From positions 1,240,001-1,304,000 of the forward strand of contig NZ_CP067140.1 of the NCBI RefSeq assembly GCF_028553805.1: DNA of 64,000 nt, read 5' to 3'. The notes under the pieces are model-generated. The model had not been told where the DNA came from. It saw nothing but the letters and a program-made list of their open reading frames with translations, and ran no database searches. The position numbers were made by a program, and so were the translations under genes. Below are positions 1-8,361 of this stretch, piece after piece; within the stretch, counting starts at the first letter, position 1; each line of letters starts with the position of its first letter. The DNA is from Paracoccus saliphilus. Its GTDB lineage: Bacteria > Pseudomonadota > Alphaproteobacteria > Rhodobacterales > Rhodobacteraceae.

Positions 1-2
1 GT

Positions 3-332
3 GCAACCGGGCAGGGCGCCTTCGGCGATGGCAGCGCGTTCGATATCCTGATGTTGCTGGGCTGCGGGCCGGTGACGGCGATTCCACTGCTGTTCTATGC
101 AAATGGCGCCAAGTTGCTGCGGCTTTCGACCATCGGTATCCTGCAATACCTGACCCCGACAATGATCTTTCTGACGGCGGTCTTCATGTTCAACGAGCCA
201 TTCGGTCCGGCTCGCATGATCGCCTTTCCGATGATCTGGGCGGCATTGGCGATCTATTCCGTCTCGCTGTTCCGCGAGGCGGGGGAACGCCGCCGCAACC
301 GCCGCGATGTCGCGGCGCATCGGATCCAGTAG
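3..332 (+). CDS. rarD: EamA/RarD-type membrane permease, C-terminal part
   Basis: This open frame enters from outside the window, so only about 109 C-terminal residues are seen. It contains hydrophobic segments and the RarD-like stretch PVTAIPLLFYANGAKLL followed by LSTIGILQYLTPT and a conserved EPFG, then a short basic tail typical of the end of these ten-helix inner-membrane drug/metabolite-type transporters. The substrate of the family is poorly defined. The 5' end is truncated by the window edge, not by mutation. A GC-rich hairpin of the dispersed repeat family follows it. Confidence 0.8.
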   Translation, partial: ATGQGAFGDGSAFDILMLLGCGPVTAIPLLFYANGAKLLRLSTIGILQYLTPTMIFLTAVFMFNEPFGPARMIAFPMIWAALAIYSVSLFREAGERRRNRRDVAAHRIQ

Positions 333-365
333 AGGCGGCAGTTCGATCATGCGTCCGGCGATGGC

Positions 366-460
366 CGGGGGCGCTTCGCCCCCGTCGCCGGGTGGTTCTC
401 GAACCAGTGGCGCACCACCCGACGACCCCCCGAGGATATTTGCCTGAAGAAGAAAAGAGC
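366..460 (+). repeat. Dispersed hairpin plus GAAGAAGAAA element, copy A
   Basis: A perfect 8-bp stem (CGGGGGCG at 366-373, CGCCCCCG at 377-384) is followed about 40 bp later by CCCCCGAGGATATTTG and GAAGAAGAAA. The same arrangement occurs at 15604-15668 (minus orientation) and 55236-55285. All three copies sit in gaps just 3' of genes, which suggests a repeat that accompanies transcript ends. Similar short repeats are common in Rhodobacterales genomes. Confidence 0.65.
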
Positions 461-545
461 GGGGAGATACGGGGAACCCGGATAAGGCTTGCCGGAAATG
501 GTTCCGCGTGTCAGCTTTCGCGCATGTATCCGAGGGGAGGTTGAG

Positions 546-986
546 ATGGCGCTTCCAAGACAGCGCGTGACGCTGATCACGCTTGGTGTTGCCGACCTGG
601 CGCGGGCGCAGGAGTTCTATGCCGCTTGGGGGTGGCAGCCGCACGATGCCTCGCAGGAAGGGGTGGCGTTCTACCAGATGAACGGGGCGGTGTTGGCGCT
701 GTTCGGCAAGGCCGATCTGGCCGCTGATCAGGGGCGGGCAGAGGATGAGTTGGGGACCGGTGCGATGACGCTGGCCCAGAACTGCGCCGATGATGTCGAG
801 ACGGACGAGGTTTTCGCCGCTGCGCTGGCCGCGGGAGCGGTCTGCCTCAAGCAGCCGGAGAAGGTTTTCTGGGGCGGCTATTCTGGTTACTTCGCCGTTC
901 CTGACGGGCATGTCTGGGAAATCGCCACCAACCCCTTCTGGCCGCTGGCCGATGATGGTGCGCTGACCTTGCCCGATCCCGGTTGA
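546..986 (+). CDS. VOC (glyoxalase/bleomycin resistance-like) family protein
   Basis: The 146-residue product has the single vicinal-oxygen-chelate fold pattern: an N-terminal VTLITLGVADLARAQEFY strand-helix and a C-terminal YFAVPDGHVWEIATNPFW, where the Glu and neighbouring residues would form the metal site. The start at 546 is chosen because GGGGAGG lies about 5 bases upstream; a longer frame from 489 lacks such a site. The substrate cannot be told from sequence. It directly precedes recO on the same strand with almost no gap, so the two are probably co-transcribed. Confidence 0.8.
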   Translation: MALPRQRVTLITLGVADLARAQEFYAAWGWQPHDASQEGVAFYQMNGAVLALFGKADLAADQGRAEDELGTGAMTLAQNCADDVETDEVFAAALAAGAVCLKQPEKVFWGGYSGYFAVPDGHVWEIATNPFWPLADDGALTLPDPG

Positions 987-993
987 CATGGCG

Positions 994-1734
994 ATGGAAT
1001 GGCAAGCCGAAGGCACGGTGATCGCCCGGCGTCCGCATGGCGAGACGGCGGTGATCATCGAGGTGCTGACAATGCAGCATGGCCGCCATGCCGGGCTGGT
1101 CCCCGGAGGAGCATCGCGCAAGCGGGCGGCCATGCTGCAGCCCGGTGCCCGGCTGGACCTGCGCTGGCGGGCGCGGCAAGAGGATCATCTGGGGCATTTT
1201 ACCGCCGAGTCGCTCAGGCAGCGCGTTTCGCTGCTGAGTGATCCCCTGGGGCTGGCGGGGCTGAACGCGGTTTGCGCGCTGTTGTGCTTCGCTCTGCCCG
1301 AACGCGATCCGCATCCGGCCCTGACCGCGATGACCGAGGCCATGCTGGACAGGATGGAGGCCGGAGAGGATTGGGCCGAGGATTACCTGCATTGGGAAAT
1401 GCGATTGCTCGACGAGATGGGCTTTGGCCTTGATCTGAGCACATGCGCGGTGACCGGCGCGGAGGAAGGGCTTGCCTATGTCAGCCCGCGTTCCGGCCGG
1501 GCGGTCAGCCGGGAAGGAGCGGGGGAGTGGGCCGAGAGATTGTTGCCACTGCCCGCGCTGTTGGGAGGCGCAGGTGACAATCGCGGCAATGGTCTTGCCG
1601 AGGGGTTGGCCATCACCGGGCATTTCCTGGAATCAAGGCTGGCAGCGGAACTGGTTGGTCGTCCGCTGCCTGCTGCCCGGGAACGCCTGATCCGGCGGCT
1701 GACAAGGGCCGCCGGGTCCGTTGGAAGTTATTGA
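994..1734 (+). CDS. recO: DNA repair protein RecO
   Basis: The product (246 residues) matches RecO, which helps RecR load RecA on SSB-coated single-stranded DNA in the RecFOR gap-repair pathway. Visible features are the N-terminal OB-fold start MEWQAEGTVIARRPHGE, the segment GRHAGLVPGGASRKR, and an alpha-helical C-terminal part with GFGLDLSTCAVTG where other members place zinc-binding cysteines; here only one cysteine remains. The ATG at 994 (MEW) is preferred over the ATG at 988 because family members usually begin MEW. The 3' end overlaps the convergent META-domain gene by 7 bases. Confidence 0.9.
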   Translation: MEWQAEGTVIARRPHGETAVIIEVLTMQHGRHAGLVPGGASRKRAAMLQPGARLDLRWRARQEDHLGHFTAESLRQRVSLLSDPLGLAGLNAVCALLCFALPERDPHPALTAMTEAMLDRMEAGEDWAEDYLHWEMRLLDEMGFGLDLSTCAVTGAEEGLAYVSPRSGRAVSREGAGEWAERLLPLPALLGGAGDNRGNGLAEGLAITGHFLESRLAAELVGRPLPAARERLIRRLTRAAGSVGSY

Positions 1735-2204
1735 CCCCCGCGAACGGCATCCAATGCGTTCACTGCGCTATCCGCGCGAACGCCACGTTCGAAGATCAGC
1801 CATGTCGAGGGCGATTTCACCTTCAGGACACCGCCGTAGTATTCCATCTCGGTCGCCGATTGCAGCACCGACATGAAGCGATTTTCCAGTTGAAGGTTCT
1901 TGCAGGCTGCCTTCGTCGAAACGATCGGCGCCAGCGCCAGCGCGGGCAGTTCGGCCTGGTTCTGAGCCGAATAGCCGTTGCATGGCCCCTTGCCCGAAAT
2001 GCGCTTTTCCTCGACCCGCAGCGTGACGTCACGCAGGGGAACCGCTTCGCCATCCATGCCGACCAGCACGTAATCGCCGCCCGGGATGAAGCCGCGATCC
2101 TCCTCCCCCGCCGAGGCAGGTGGGGTGGTCGGTTCACAGGCGGCAAGCGCGAGCGCCGCTGTAGCGACAGCGACGGGAAGGCCGAGGCGAGCAAGTCGGG
2201 ACAT
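1728..2204 (-). CDS. META-domain lipoprotein (HslJ-like)
   Basis: The 158-residue product begins with a lipoprotein signal peptide ending at ALAAC (Cys about residue 25), so it should be anchored in the outer or inner membrane facing the periplasm. The mature part holds a META/HslJ-type beta-barrel pattern, with GPCNGYSA and a later Lys-Ala-Ala-Cys stretch. META proteins such as HslJ are stress-linked, but no enzymatic activity is established. The start at 2204 gives the signal peptide directly; the frame is open further upstream but lacks a signal sequence at its head. Confidence 0.75.
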   Translation of the reverse strand: MSRLARLGLPVAVATAALALAACEPTTPPASAGEEDRGFIPGGDYVLVGMDGEAVPLRDVTLRVEEKRISGKGPCNGYSAQNQAELPALALAPIVSTKAACKNLQLENRFMSVLQSATEMEYYGGVLKVKSPSTWLIFERGVRADSAVNALDAVRGGQ

Positions 2205-2284
2205 GGCAAATCTCCTAGGGCAGTCTAATTCGGTTTGAAACGCGGTAAATCCGCTTTGGTTCCAGACTTCTAGTCTAATTCCGA

Positions 2285-3892
2285 TCAACCCAAAAGACGC
2301 CGCGCGATCACTTGGGCCTGAATTTCCGCTGCGCCCTCGAAGATATTGAGGATTCGCGCGTCGCACAGGACCCGGCTGATCTGGTATTCCAGCGCGAAAC
2401 CGTTGCCGCCATGGATTTGCAGCGCGTTGTCAGCCGCCGACCATGCGACGCGGGCGCCCAACAGCTTGGCCATCCCGGCCTCGAGGTCGCAGCGATGGCC
2501 GTGATCCTTTTCCCATGCACTGAAATAGGTCAACTGCCGGGCGATCATGATCTCGACTGCCATCATCGCCAGCTTGTCGGCAACGCGCGGGAAATGGACC
2601 AGTGACTTGCCGAACTGCTTGCGATCCAGTGCGTATTGCAGCCCCAGCTCCAGCGCGTTCTGGGCGACGCCAATGGCGCGGGCGGCGGTTTGAATGCGTG
2701 CGGATTCAAAGGTTTGCATCAGCTGCTTGAAGCCTTGCCCGGTGACGCCGCCAAGCAGGTTCTCGCCCTTGATCTCGAAGCCGTCAAAGCCGAGCTCGTA
2801 TTCTTTCATGCCGCGATAACCCAGCACCTCGATCTCGCCGCCGGTCATGCCGGGGGTGGGGAAAGGATCGCCATCGTCGCCCGGAGTCTTTTCGGCGATG
2901 AACATCGACAGGCCGCGGTAATCCGTGGTCTCGGGATCGGTGCGGGCCAGCAGGGTCATGATATGAGTGCGGGCAGCATGGGTGATCCAGGTCTTGTTCC
3001 CGGTGACCTTCCAATCCTCGCCATCCTTGACCGCACGGGTCCGCAGGCTTCCCAGATCGCTGCCGGTATTGGGTTCGGTGAACACGGCGGTCGGCAGGAT
3101 TTCGCCACTCGCCAGCCGGGGTAGCCAATGTTCCTTCTGTGCATCCGTGCCGCCGCCGAGAATCAGTTCCGCCGCGATTTCGCTGCGGGTGCCGAGCGAA
3201 CCCACGCCGATATAGCCGCGCGAGAGCTCCTCGCTGACCACGACCATGGCCGCCTTGGACATGCCCAATCCGCCCAGATTTTCGGGGATGGTCAGACCGA
3301 AGACGCCCAGTTCGGCCAGTTCCTCGATGATCTCCATCGGGATGAGCTCGTCTTTCAGATGCCATTCATGGGCGTGCGGCACCACCTTGTCGTCGGACCA
3401 GCGGCGGAACTGGTCGCGGATCATTTCCAGGTCCTCGTCCAGACCGGTGGTCCCGAAAGTCGCGCTGCCCCGGTTCTCGGCGATCAGGGCGGCCAGCCGG
3501 GCGCGGGTCTCGGGCGAGTTCCCGGCCATCAGGGCGCGTGCCGCGTCGGACGGATGCCAGTCGATCCCCAGATCCGAGAGGCGGGCGAACTCGTTCTGGC
3601 TCATCGGGATGCCGCCGGCGATCTGGGCGAGGTATTCGCCAAAGCCGATCTGCAGGATCAGTTCCTCCATCTCGCCTTCGACCCGGTCCGCCCAAGCGGC
3701 GAGCTGCTTGAGGGCTTCGACATAGGTTGTCAGCCATGACAACGCATGGGCGGCATGTTGGTGTTGTTCCAGCAATTCGGCATCGGGTTTGCCCTCGGGG
3801 GCAACCATGCCTCGCAACGCCTCGGTCGCGCGCTTCTGCAAATCCTCGATCTCGGGCAGGACGGTTTCAGTCCGGTGCTGCATGTCTTTCAT
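2285..3892 (-). CDS. mcd: Acyl-CoA dehydrogenase, probably (2S)-methylsuccinyl-CoA dehydrogenase
   Basis: The 535-residue product has a complete acyl-CoA dehydrogenase core (FTEPNTGSDLGSLRT, KTWITHA, and a C-terminal half with QIHGGNGFALEYQISR) plus about 150 extra N-terminal residues. That extension is characteristic of Mcd of the ethylmalonyl-CoA pathway, which oxidises (2S)-methylsuccinyl-CoA to mesaconyl-CoA using FAD. The start at 3892 (MKDMQ) has AAAGGA about 8 bases upstream. It lies on the same strand as bhcR, 155 bases downstream. The assignment to Mcd rests on length and layout; another long-chain acyl-CoA dehydrogenase remains possible. Confidence 0.72.
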   Translation of the reverse strand: MKDMQHRTETVLPEIEDLQKRATEALRGMVAPEGKPDAELLEQHQHAAHALSWLTTYVEALKQLAAWADRVEGEMEELILQIGFGEYLAQIAGGIPMSQNEFARLSDLGIDWHPSDAARALMAGNSPETRARLAALIAENRGSATFGTTGLDEDLEMIRDQFRRWSDDKVVPHAHEWHLKDELIPMEIIEELAELGVFGLTIPENLGGLGMSKAAMVVVSEELSRGYIGVGSLGTRSEIAAELILGGGTDAQKEHWLPRLASGEILPTAVFTEPNTGSDLGSLRTRAVKDGEDWKVTGNKTWITHAARTHIMTLLARTDPETTDYRGLSMFIAEKTPGDDGDPFPTPGMTGGEIEVLGYRGMKEYELGFDGFEIKGENLLGGVTGQGFKQLMQTFESARIQTAARAIGVAQNALELGLQYALDRKQFGKSLVHFPRVADKLAMMAVEIMIARQLTYFSAWEKDHGHRCDLEAGMAKLLGARVAWSAADNALQIHGGNGFALEYQISRVLCDARILNIFEGAAEIQAQVIARRLLG

Positions 3893-4047
3893 CGATTCGT
3901 CCTTTCGCGGCATTGCAGCATTGCTAGAGCCTTCGCGTTCTTGGCGCAACTATAATGCGCAATTCTGCCGTTTCGAGACTGAAAATGTCGCGATGATTTC
4001 GGCGGTCACACAGCGTTTGAGCAAAGAAGAAGGCCGAGCCGGGCGGG

Positions 4048-4851
4048 TCAGCCACCCAAGGCTTGTGTCAGTTCCTGGGCAGAGGCGGCCACCGCTGCAC
4101 CAAGGGTCTTCACATGCTCATGCCCGATCCGGTGAGTCGGTCCGCTGACCGAGAGCCCGGCGACGGCCTCTCCCGTCAGGTCGAAGACCGGGGCGGCGAT
4201 GCAGCGCATTCCGCGCGTGCGTTCCTCGTCATCGAAGGAAAATCCGCGGGCGCGGATACGGATCGTATCCTCTTGCAGGGCTTCTGCGGTGGTCAGCGTC
4301 TTGTCGGTAAAGCGGGGAAGCTCAGCCTTGTCGAGCAGCATCCGCAGGATTTCCGGTCGGCCGAAGGCCAGCAGCGCCTTGCCGATGCCCGAGGCATGCA
4401 GGGGCGAGCGTGTGCCGGGCGGAAAGAAGGCGCGGATCGTCTCATGCGTTTCGGCCTGGCTGACGAACAGCACTGCGTCGCCGTTGAGGATGCCGAGATT
4501 GGCGGTCTCGCCGGTATGTTCCATCAGGGTGCGCAGGATGGGGCGAGCGCGTTCCACGATGCCCGAGCGGCGCATGAAGGCCGAACCAAGGCGGAAGGTC
4601 GCGGGGCCGATATGCCATGTCTGGGTGGCCGGATCGCTTTCGGCGACACCGCGCGCAGCCAGCGTATGCAGTACCCGATGCACGGTCGAGGGCGATTGCT
4701 TCATCTGCTCGGCCACTTCGCTGAGCGTCAGGCCGGGATGGGCGGCCAGCAGGTCCAGCATGTCCAATGCACGATCCAGTGCCTGAATGGTGCCGGATGT
4801 TTCGGGCGCGTCCTTGCGCGGGCGACCCCGTTTGCGAGTCGGTTCGGCCAT
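4048..4851 (-). CDS. bhcR: IclR-family regulator of the beta-hydroxyaspartate cycle
   Basis: The product (267 residues) has a basic N-terminus (RKRGRPRK), a winged helix-turn-helix at about residues 20-85 (HPGLTLSEVAEQMKQSPSTV), and an IclR effector domain to the end with GTRSPLHASGIGKALLA. It is divergent from bhcABCD with a 185-base gap, the arrangement of bhcR in Paracoccus denitrificans, where BhcR binds this intergenic region and responds to glyoxylate. GGAGGT lies 6 bases upstream of the ATG. Palindromes in the shared gap are candidate operators. Confidence 0.9.
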   Translation of the reverse strand: MAEPTRKRGRPRKDAPETSGTIQALDRALDMLDLLAAHPGLTLSEVAEQMKQSPSTVHRVLHTLAARGVAESDPATQTWHIGPATFRLGSAFMRRSGIVERARPILRTLMEHTGETANLGILNGDAVLFVSQAETHETIRAFFPPGTRSPLHASGIGKALLAFGRPEILRMLLDKAELPRFTDKTLTTAEALQEDTIRIRARGFSFDDEERTRGMRCIAAPVFDLTGEAVAGLSVSGPTHRIGHEHVKTLGAAVAASAQELTQALGG

Positions 4852-4934
4852 TATTTACCTCCGCTTGATGATGCATTGTCATTGCGGCGAAAATCGACTT
4901 CAGCAAGTGGAAAATCCCAACTGGCTGTAAAGAC

Positions 4935-4977
4935 GCCATATTATGGCATATTTCCGCTGATCGGAAATATTTTCCAG
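4935..4977. promoter_or_regulatory. Candidate BhcR operator cluster in the bhcR-bhcA gap
   Basis: Three overlapping dyads are visible: GCCATAtTATGGC (4935-4947, perfect 6-bp arms), ATATTTCC-N7-GGAAATAT (4948-4970, perfect 8-bp arms), and CGGAAATATTTTCCA (4962-4976). The last closely resembles the E. coli IclR box TGGAAATnATTTCCA. Their place between divergent bhcR and bhcA suits an IclR-type operator. Binding is inferred. Confidence 0.6.
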
Positions 4978-5036
4978 AAAAATTGCAGCATTGCAACCCG
5001 TGCGATAGATTGGAGATAACCTGCAGGAGGAGTGCC

Positions 5037-6224
5037 ATGACAAGCCAGAATCCCGTTTTCATTCCCGGCCCGACCAATATCCCCGAGATATTGCGCAAGG
5101 CCGTGGACATGCCCACGATCGATCACCGCAGCCCGGTTTTCGGCAAGATCCTTCACCCCGCACTGGAAGGGGTGAAGAAAGTGCTGAAGACCGCCGAGGG
5201 GCAGGTTTTCGTCTTTCCCTCGACCGGCACCGGCGGGTGGGAGACGGCGATCTCGAATACCCTGTCGCCGGGCGACAAAGTGCTGGCCACGCGCAACGGC
5301 ATGTTCAGCCATCGCTGGATCGACATGTGCCAGCGCCACGGGCTGGATGTAGAGGTCGTCGATCAGAAATGGGGCGAGGGCGTTCCCGCGGATCGGTTCG
5401 AGGAAATCCTGACCGCCGACAAGGCGCATCAGATCAAGGCCGTGCTGGCCACGCATAACGAGACCGCGACCGGCGTGAAATCCGATATTGCCGCCGTTCG
5501 CCGCGCGATGGACGCCGCGGGGCATCCGGCACTGCTTTTCGTCGATGGCGTCAGCTCTATCGGAAGCATGGATTTCCGCATGGACGAATGGGGCGTCGAT
5601 ATCGCCGTCACCGGGTCGCAGAAGGGTTTCATGCTGCCGCCCGGCTTGGCGATCATCGGTTTCTCGCCCAAGGCGATGGCGGCACTCGAGACGGCGAAAT
5701 TGCCGCGCACCTTCTTTGACATCCGCGACATGGCCAAGGGTTATGCGGCGAATGGATTTCCCTATACGCCTCCGGTCGGGTTGATCAACGGGCTGAACCT
5801 GTCCACGCAGATGCTGCTGGAGGAGGGGCTGGAGAATGTCTTTGCCCGCCATCACCGCATCGCCGAAGGTGTCCGCAAGGCCGTCGCGGCGTGGGGGATG
5901 GAGCTTTGCGCCGCCCGGCCCGAGCTTTATTCCGATAGTGTCAGCGCGATCCGGGTGCCTGAAGGCTTCGACGCGAACAAGGTCGTCGGTCACGCGCTGG
6001 AAGCTTACGGCGTGGCCTTCGGGACAGGCCTGGGCGATGTCGCGGGCAAGGTTTTCCGCATCGGCCATCTGGGCAGCCTGACCGATGTCATGGCGCTGTC
6101 CGGCATTGCCACAGCCGAGATGGTCATGGCCGATCTTGGTTTGCCGGTGGCGCTCGGCAGCGGCGTTGCCGCCGCACAGGAGCATTACCGTCAAAGCGCC
6201 GCCGCATTGGAAAAGGCCGCATGA
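5037..6224 (+). CDS. bhcA: L-aspartate:glyoxylate aminotransferase
   Basis: This 395-residue PLP enzyme of the class V (serine-glyoxylate aminotransferase) family begins NPVFIPGPTNIPEILR and carries the Schiff-base lysine in TGSQKGFMLPPG (Lys about 196). In the beta-hydroxyaspartate cycle it transaminates glyoxylate to glycine with aspartate as amino donor, giving oxaloacetate. The ATG at 5037 has AGGAGGAG about 5 bases upstream. It is first in an operon-like run followed by a dehydratase, an aldolase and a reductase of the same cycle. Confidence 0.93.
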   Translation: MTSQNPVFIPGPTNIPEILRKAVDMPTIDHRSPVFGKILHPALEGVKKVLKTAEGQVFVFPSTGTGGWETAISNTLSPGDKVLATRNGMFSHRWIDMCQRHGLDVEVVDQKWGEGVPADRFEEILTADKAHQIKAVLATHNETATGVKSDIAAVRRAMDAAGHPALLFVDGVSSIGSMDFRMDEWGVDIAVTGSQKGFMLPPGLAIIGFSPKAMAALETAKLPRTFFDIRDMAKGYAANGFPYTPPVGLINGLNLSTQMLLEEGLENVFARHHRIAEGVRKAVAAWGMELCAARPELYSDSVSAIRVPEGFDANKVVGHALEAYGVAFGTGLGDVAGKVFRIGHLGSLTDVMALSGIATAEMVMADLGLPVALGSGVAAAQEHYRQSAAALEKAA

Positions 6225-6238
6225 TGAAGGATCAGACC

Positions 6239-7186
6239 ATGTATATTCCAACGCTGGAGGACATGCAGGCGGCGCGGGAACGGATCGCCGGGCATGTGCA
6301 TCTGACACCGGTGCTGACTTCGCGGATGCTGAACGAGCTGACCGGGGCCGAGCTGTTCTTTAAATGCGAGAACCTGCAGAAGGCCGGGGCGTTCAAGGCG
6401 CGCGGAGCCTCTAACGCGGTGTTCGGCCTGTCGGACGAGCAGGCCGCGAAGGGCGTTGCCACCCATTCCAGCGGCAATCACGGCAGCTGCCTTTCCTACG
6501 CGGCCGGGCGGCGCGGCATTCCCTGCACCGTGGTCATGCCGCGTACCGCGCCGCAGGCCAAGAAGGATGCAGTCAAGGGTTATGGCGCGAGCGTGGTGGA
6601 ATGCGAACCGTCCACCACGAGCCGCGAGGCGGTGTTTGCCGAGGTCGTGGCAGAGACCGGGGCGGAATTCGTCCATCCCTATAACGATCCGCGGGTGATC
6701 GCTGGGCAGGGCACCTGTTCAGCCGAACTGATCGAGCAGGTCGAGGGGCTGGATGCCGTGATCGCGCCTATCGGTGGCGGCGGGATGGTGTCGGGCACCT
6801 GCCTGACCCTGTCGAACCTTGCGCCGAACGTGAAGGTCTATGCCGCCGAGCCCGAGCAGGCCGATGACGCCATGCGCAGTTTCAAGGCCGGTCATATCAT
6901 CGCCGATGATGCGCCGGACACGGTGGCGGACGGGCTGAAAGTGCCGCTGAAGGAACTGACATGGCATTTCGTGCAGCGCCATGTCACCGACATCCTGACC
7001 GCCTCGGACGCCGAGATCGTCGAGGCGATGAAGCTGATCTGGAAGCGCATGAAGATCGTGATGGAGCCATCGAGCGCTGTGCCGCTGGCCACCATCCTGA
7101 AGAACCGCGACGTTTTTGCCGGCCAAAGGGTCGGCATCATCATTACCGGCGGCAATGTCGATCTCGACAAGCTGCCTTGGAATTGA
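6239..7186 (+). CDS. bhcB: erythro-3-hydroxy-L-aspartate dehydratase
   Basis: This 315-residue fold-type II PLP enzyme (serine/threonine dehydratase family) has AFKARGASNA with the Schiff-base lysine at about residue 53, SSGNHG for the phosphate/PLP contact, and APIGGGGMVSG. In the cycle it removes water (to iminosuccinate) from beta-hydroxyaspartate. The ATG at 6239 is chosen because GAAGGA lies 7 bases upstream and homologues begin MYIPT; an ATG pair at 6221/6224 overlapping the bhcA stop would add up to six residues. Its place between bhcA and bhcC supports the role. Confidence 0.93.
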   Translation: MYIPTLEDMQAARERIAGHVHLTPVLTSRMLNELTGAELFFKCENLQKAGAFKARGASNAVFGLSDEQAAKGVATHSSGNHGSCLSYAAGRRGIPCTVVMPRTAPQAKKDAVKGYGASVVECEPSTTSREAVFAEVVAETGAEFVHPYNDPRVIAGQGTCSAELIEQVEGLDAVIAPIGGGGMVSGTCLTLSNLAPNVKVYAAEPEQADDAMRSFKAGHIIADDAPDTVADGLKVPLKELTWHFVQRHVTDILTASDAEIVEAMKLIWKRMKIVMEPSSAVPLATILKNRDVFAGQRVGIIITGGNVDLDKLPWN

Positions 7187-7197
7187 GGGAGGAAACC

Positions 7198-8361
7198 ATG
7201 AACGCACCTGTGAATATGGACGAACTGGAAGTTGGCTTCGACGTGCCGGCCCTGCCGGGGATGGATGAGGCGGATATTCAAACCCCCTGCCTGATCCTCG
7301 ATCTGGACGCGCTTGAGCGGAACATCAGGAAGATGGGCGATTACGCCAAGGCACATGGCATGCGTCACCGCGCCCACGGCAAGATGCATAAATCGGTCGA
7401 TGTGCTGAAGCTGCAGGAAAAGCTGGGCGGCGCCATCGGTGTCTGCTGCCAGAAGGTCAGCGAGGCCGAGGTCTTTGCGCGTGGCGGGATCAAGGATATC
7501 CTTGTCAGCAACCAGGTTCGCGACCCGGCCAAGATCGACCGGCTGGCGCGGATGCCCAAACTGGGCGCGAAGATCATCGTTTGCGTCGATGATCTGGCCA
7601 ATGTCGCCGATCTGTCGGCTGGCGCGAAAAAGCACGGCACCACGCTGGAATGCTTTGTCGAGATCGATTGCGGCGCCGGGCGCTGTGGGGTCAAGACGAC
7701 CGAGGAGGTGGTCGAGATCGCCAAGGCCATCGACGCCGCCGAGGGTCTCAAGTTCAGCGGTATCCAGGCGTATCAGGGCGCGATGCAGCATATTGACGGC
7801 TTTGATGACCGCAAGGCCAAGCTGGACGCCGCCATCGCGCAGGTGAAAGACGCCGTGGACGGGCTCAAGGCCGCGGGGCTGGAACCCGAGCTGGTCTCGG
7901 GCGGTGGCACCGGGTCTTACTATTTCGAAAGCAATTCGGGCGTTTACAACGAGTTGCAATGCGGCTCCTATGCCTTCATGGACGCAGATTATGGCCGCAT
8001 CCTGGATGAGGACGGCAACCGCATCGACAAGGGCGAATGGGAAAACGCGCTGTTCATCCTGACCAGCGTCATGAGCCACGCGAAATCCGACAAGGCGATC
8101 TGCGATGCCGGTCTCAAGGCGCAATCGGTCGATAGCGGGCTGCCCTTCATCTATGGCCGCGAGGATGTGAAATACATCAAATGCAGCGATGAGCATGGCG
8201 TGATCGACGATCCTGACGGCGTGCTGAAGGTCAATGAGAAGCTGCGGCTGGTGCCGGGCCATTGCGACCCGACCTGCAATGTCCATGACTGGTATGTGGG
8301 TGTCCGGAACGGGAAGGTGGAAACCGTCTGGCCTGTCAGCGCGCGCGGAAAGGCTTATTGA
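7198..8361 (+). CDS. bhcC: erythro-3-hydroxy-L-aspartate aldolase
   Basis: The product (387 residues) is a fold-type III PLP enzyme of the D-threonine aldolase family: DTPCLILDLDALE-like opening, a lysine in HGKMHKS (about residue 62) for the cofactor, and a C-terminal metal site in PGHCDPTCNVHDWY. It joins glycine and glyoxylate to form beta-hydroxyaspartate, the carbon-carbon bond-forming step of the cycle. GGGAGGA lies about 5 bases upstream of the ATG. The stop overlaps the bhcD start by one base. Confidence 0.93.
   Translation: MNAPVNMDELEVGFDVPALPGMDEADIQTPCLILDLDALERNIRKMGDYAKAHGMRHRAHGKMHKSVDVLKLQEKLGGAIGVCCQKVSEAEVFARGGIKDILVSNQVRDPAKIDRLARMPKLGAKIIVCVDDLANVADLSAGAKKHGTTLECFVEIDCGAGRCGVKTTEEVVEIAKAIDAAEGLKFSGIQAYQGAMQHIDGFDDRKAKLDAAIAQVKDAVDGLKAAGLEPELVSGGGTGSYYFESNSGVYNELQCGSYAFMDADYGRILDEDGNRIDKGEWENALFILTSVMSHAKSDKAICDAGLKAQSVDSGLPFIYGREDVKYIKCSDEHGVIDDPDGVLKVNEKLRLVPGHCDPTCNVHDWYVGVRNGKVETVWPVSARGKAY

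Noticed and set aside
4941..6308. 455-codon minus-strand frame opposite bhcA
   Set aside because: Antisense shadow of bhcA that also runs through the bhcR-bhcA regulatory gap; no recognisable domain.
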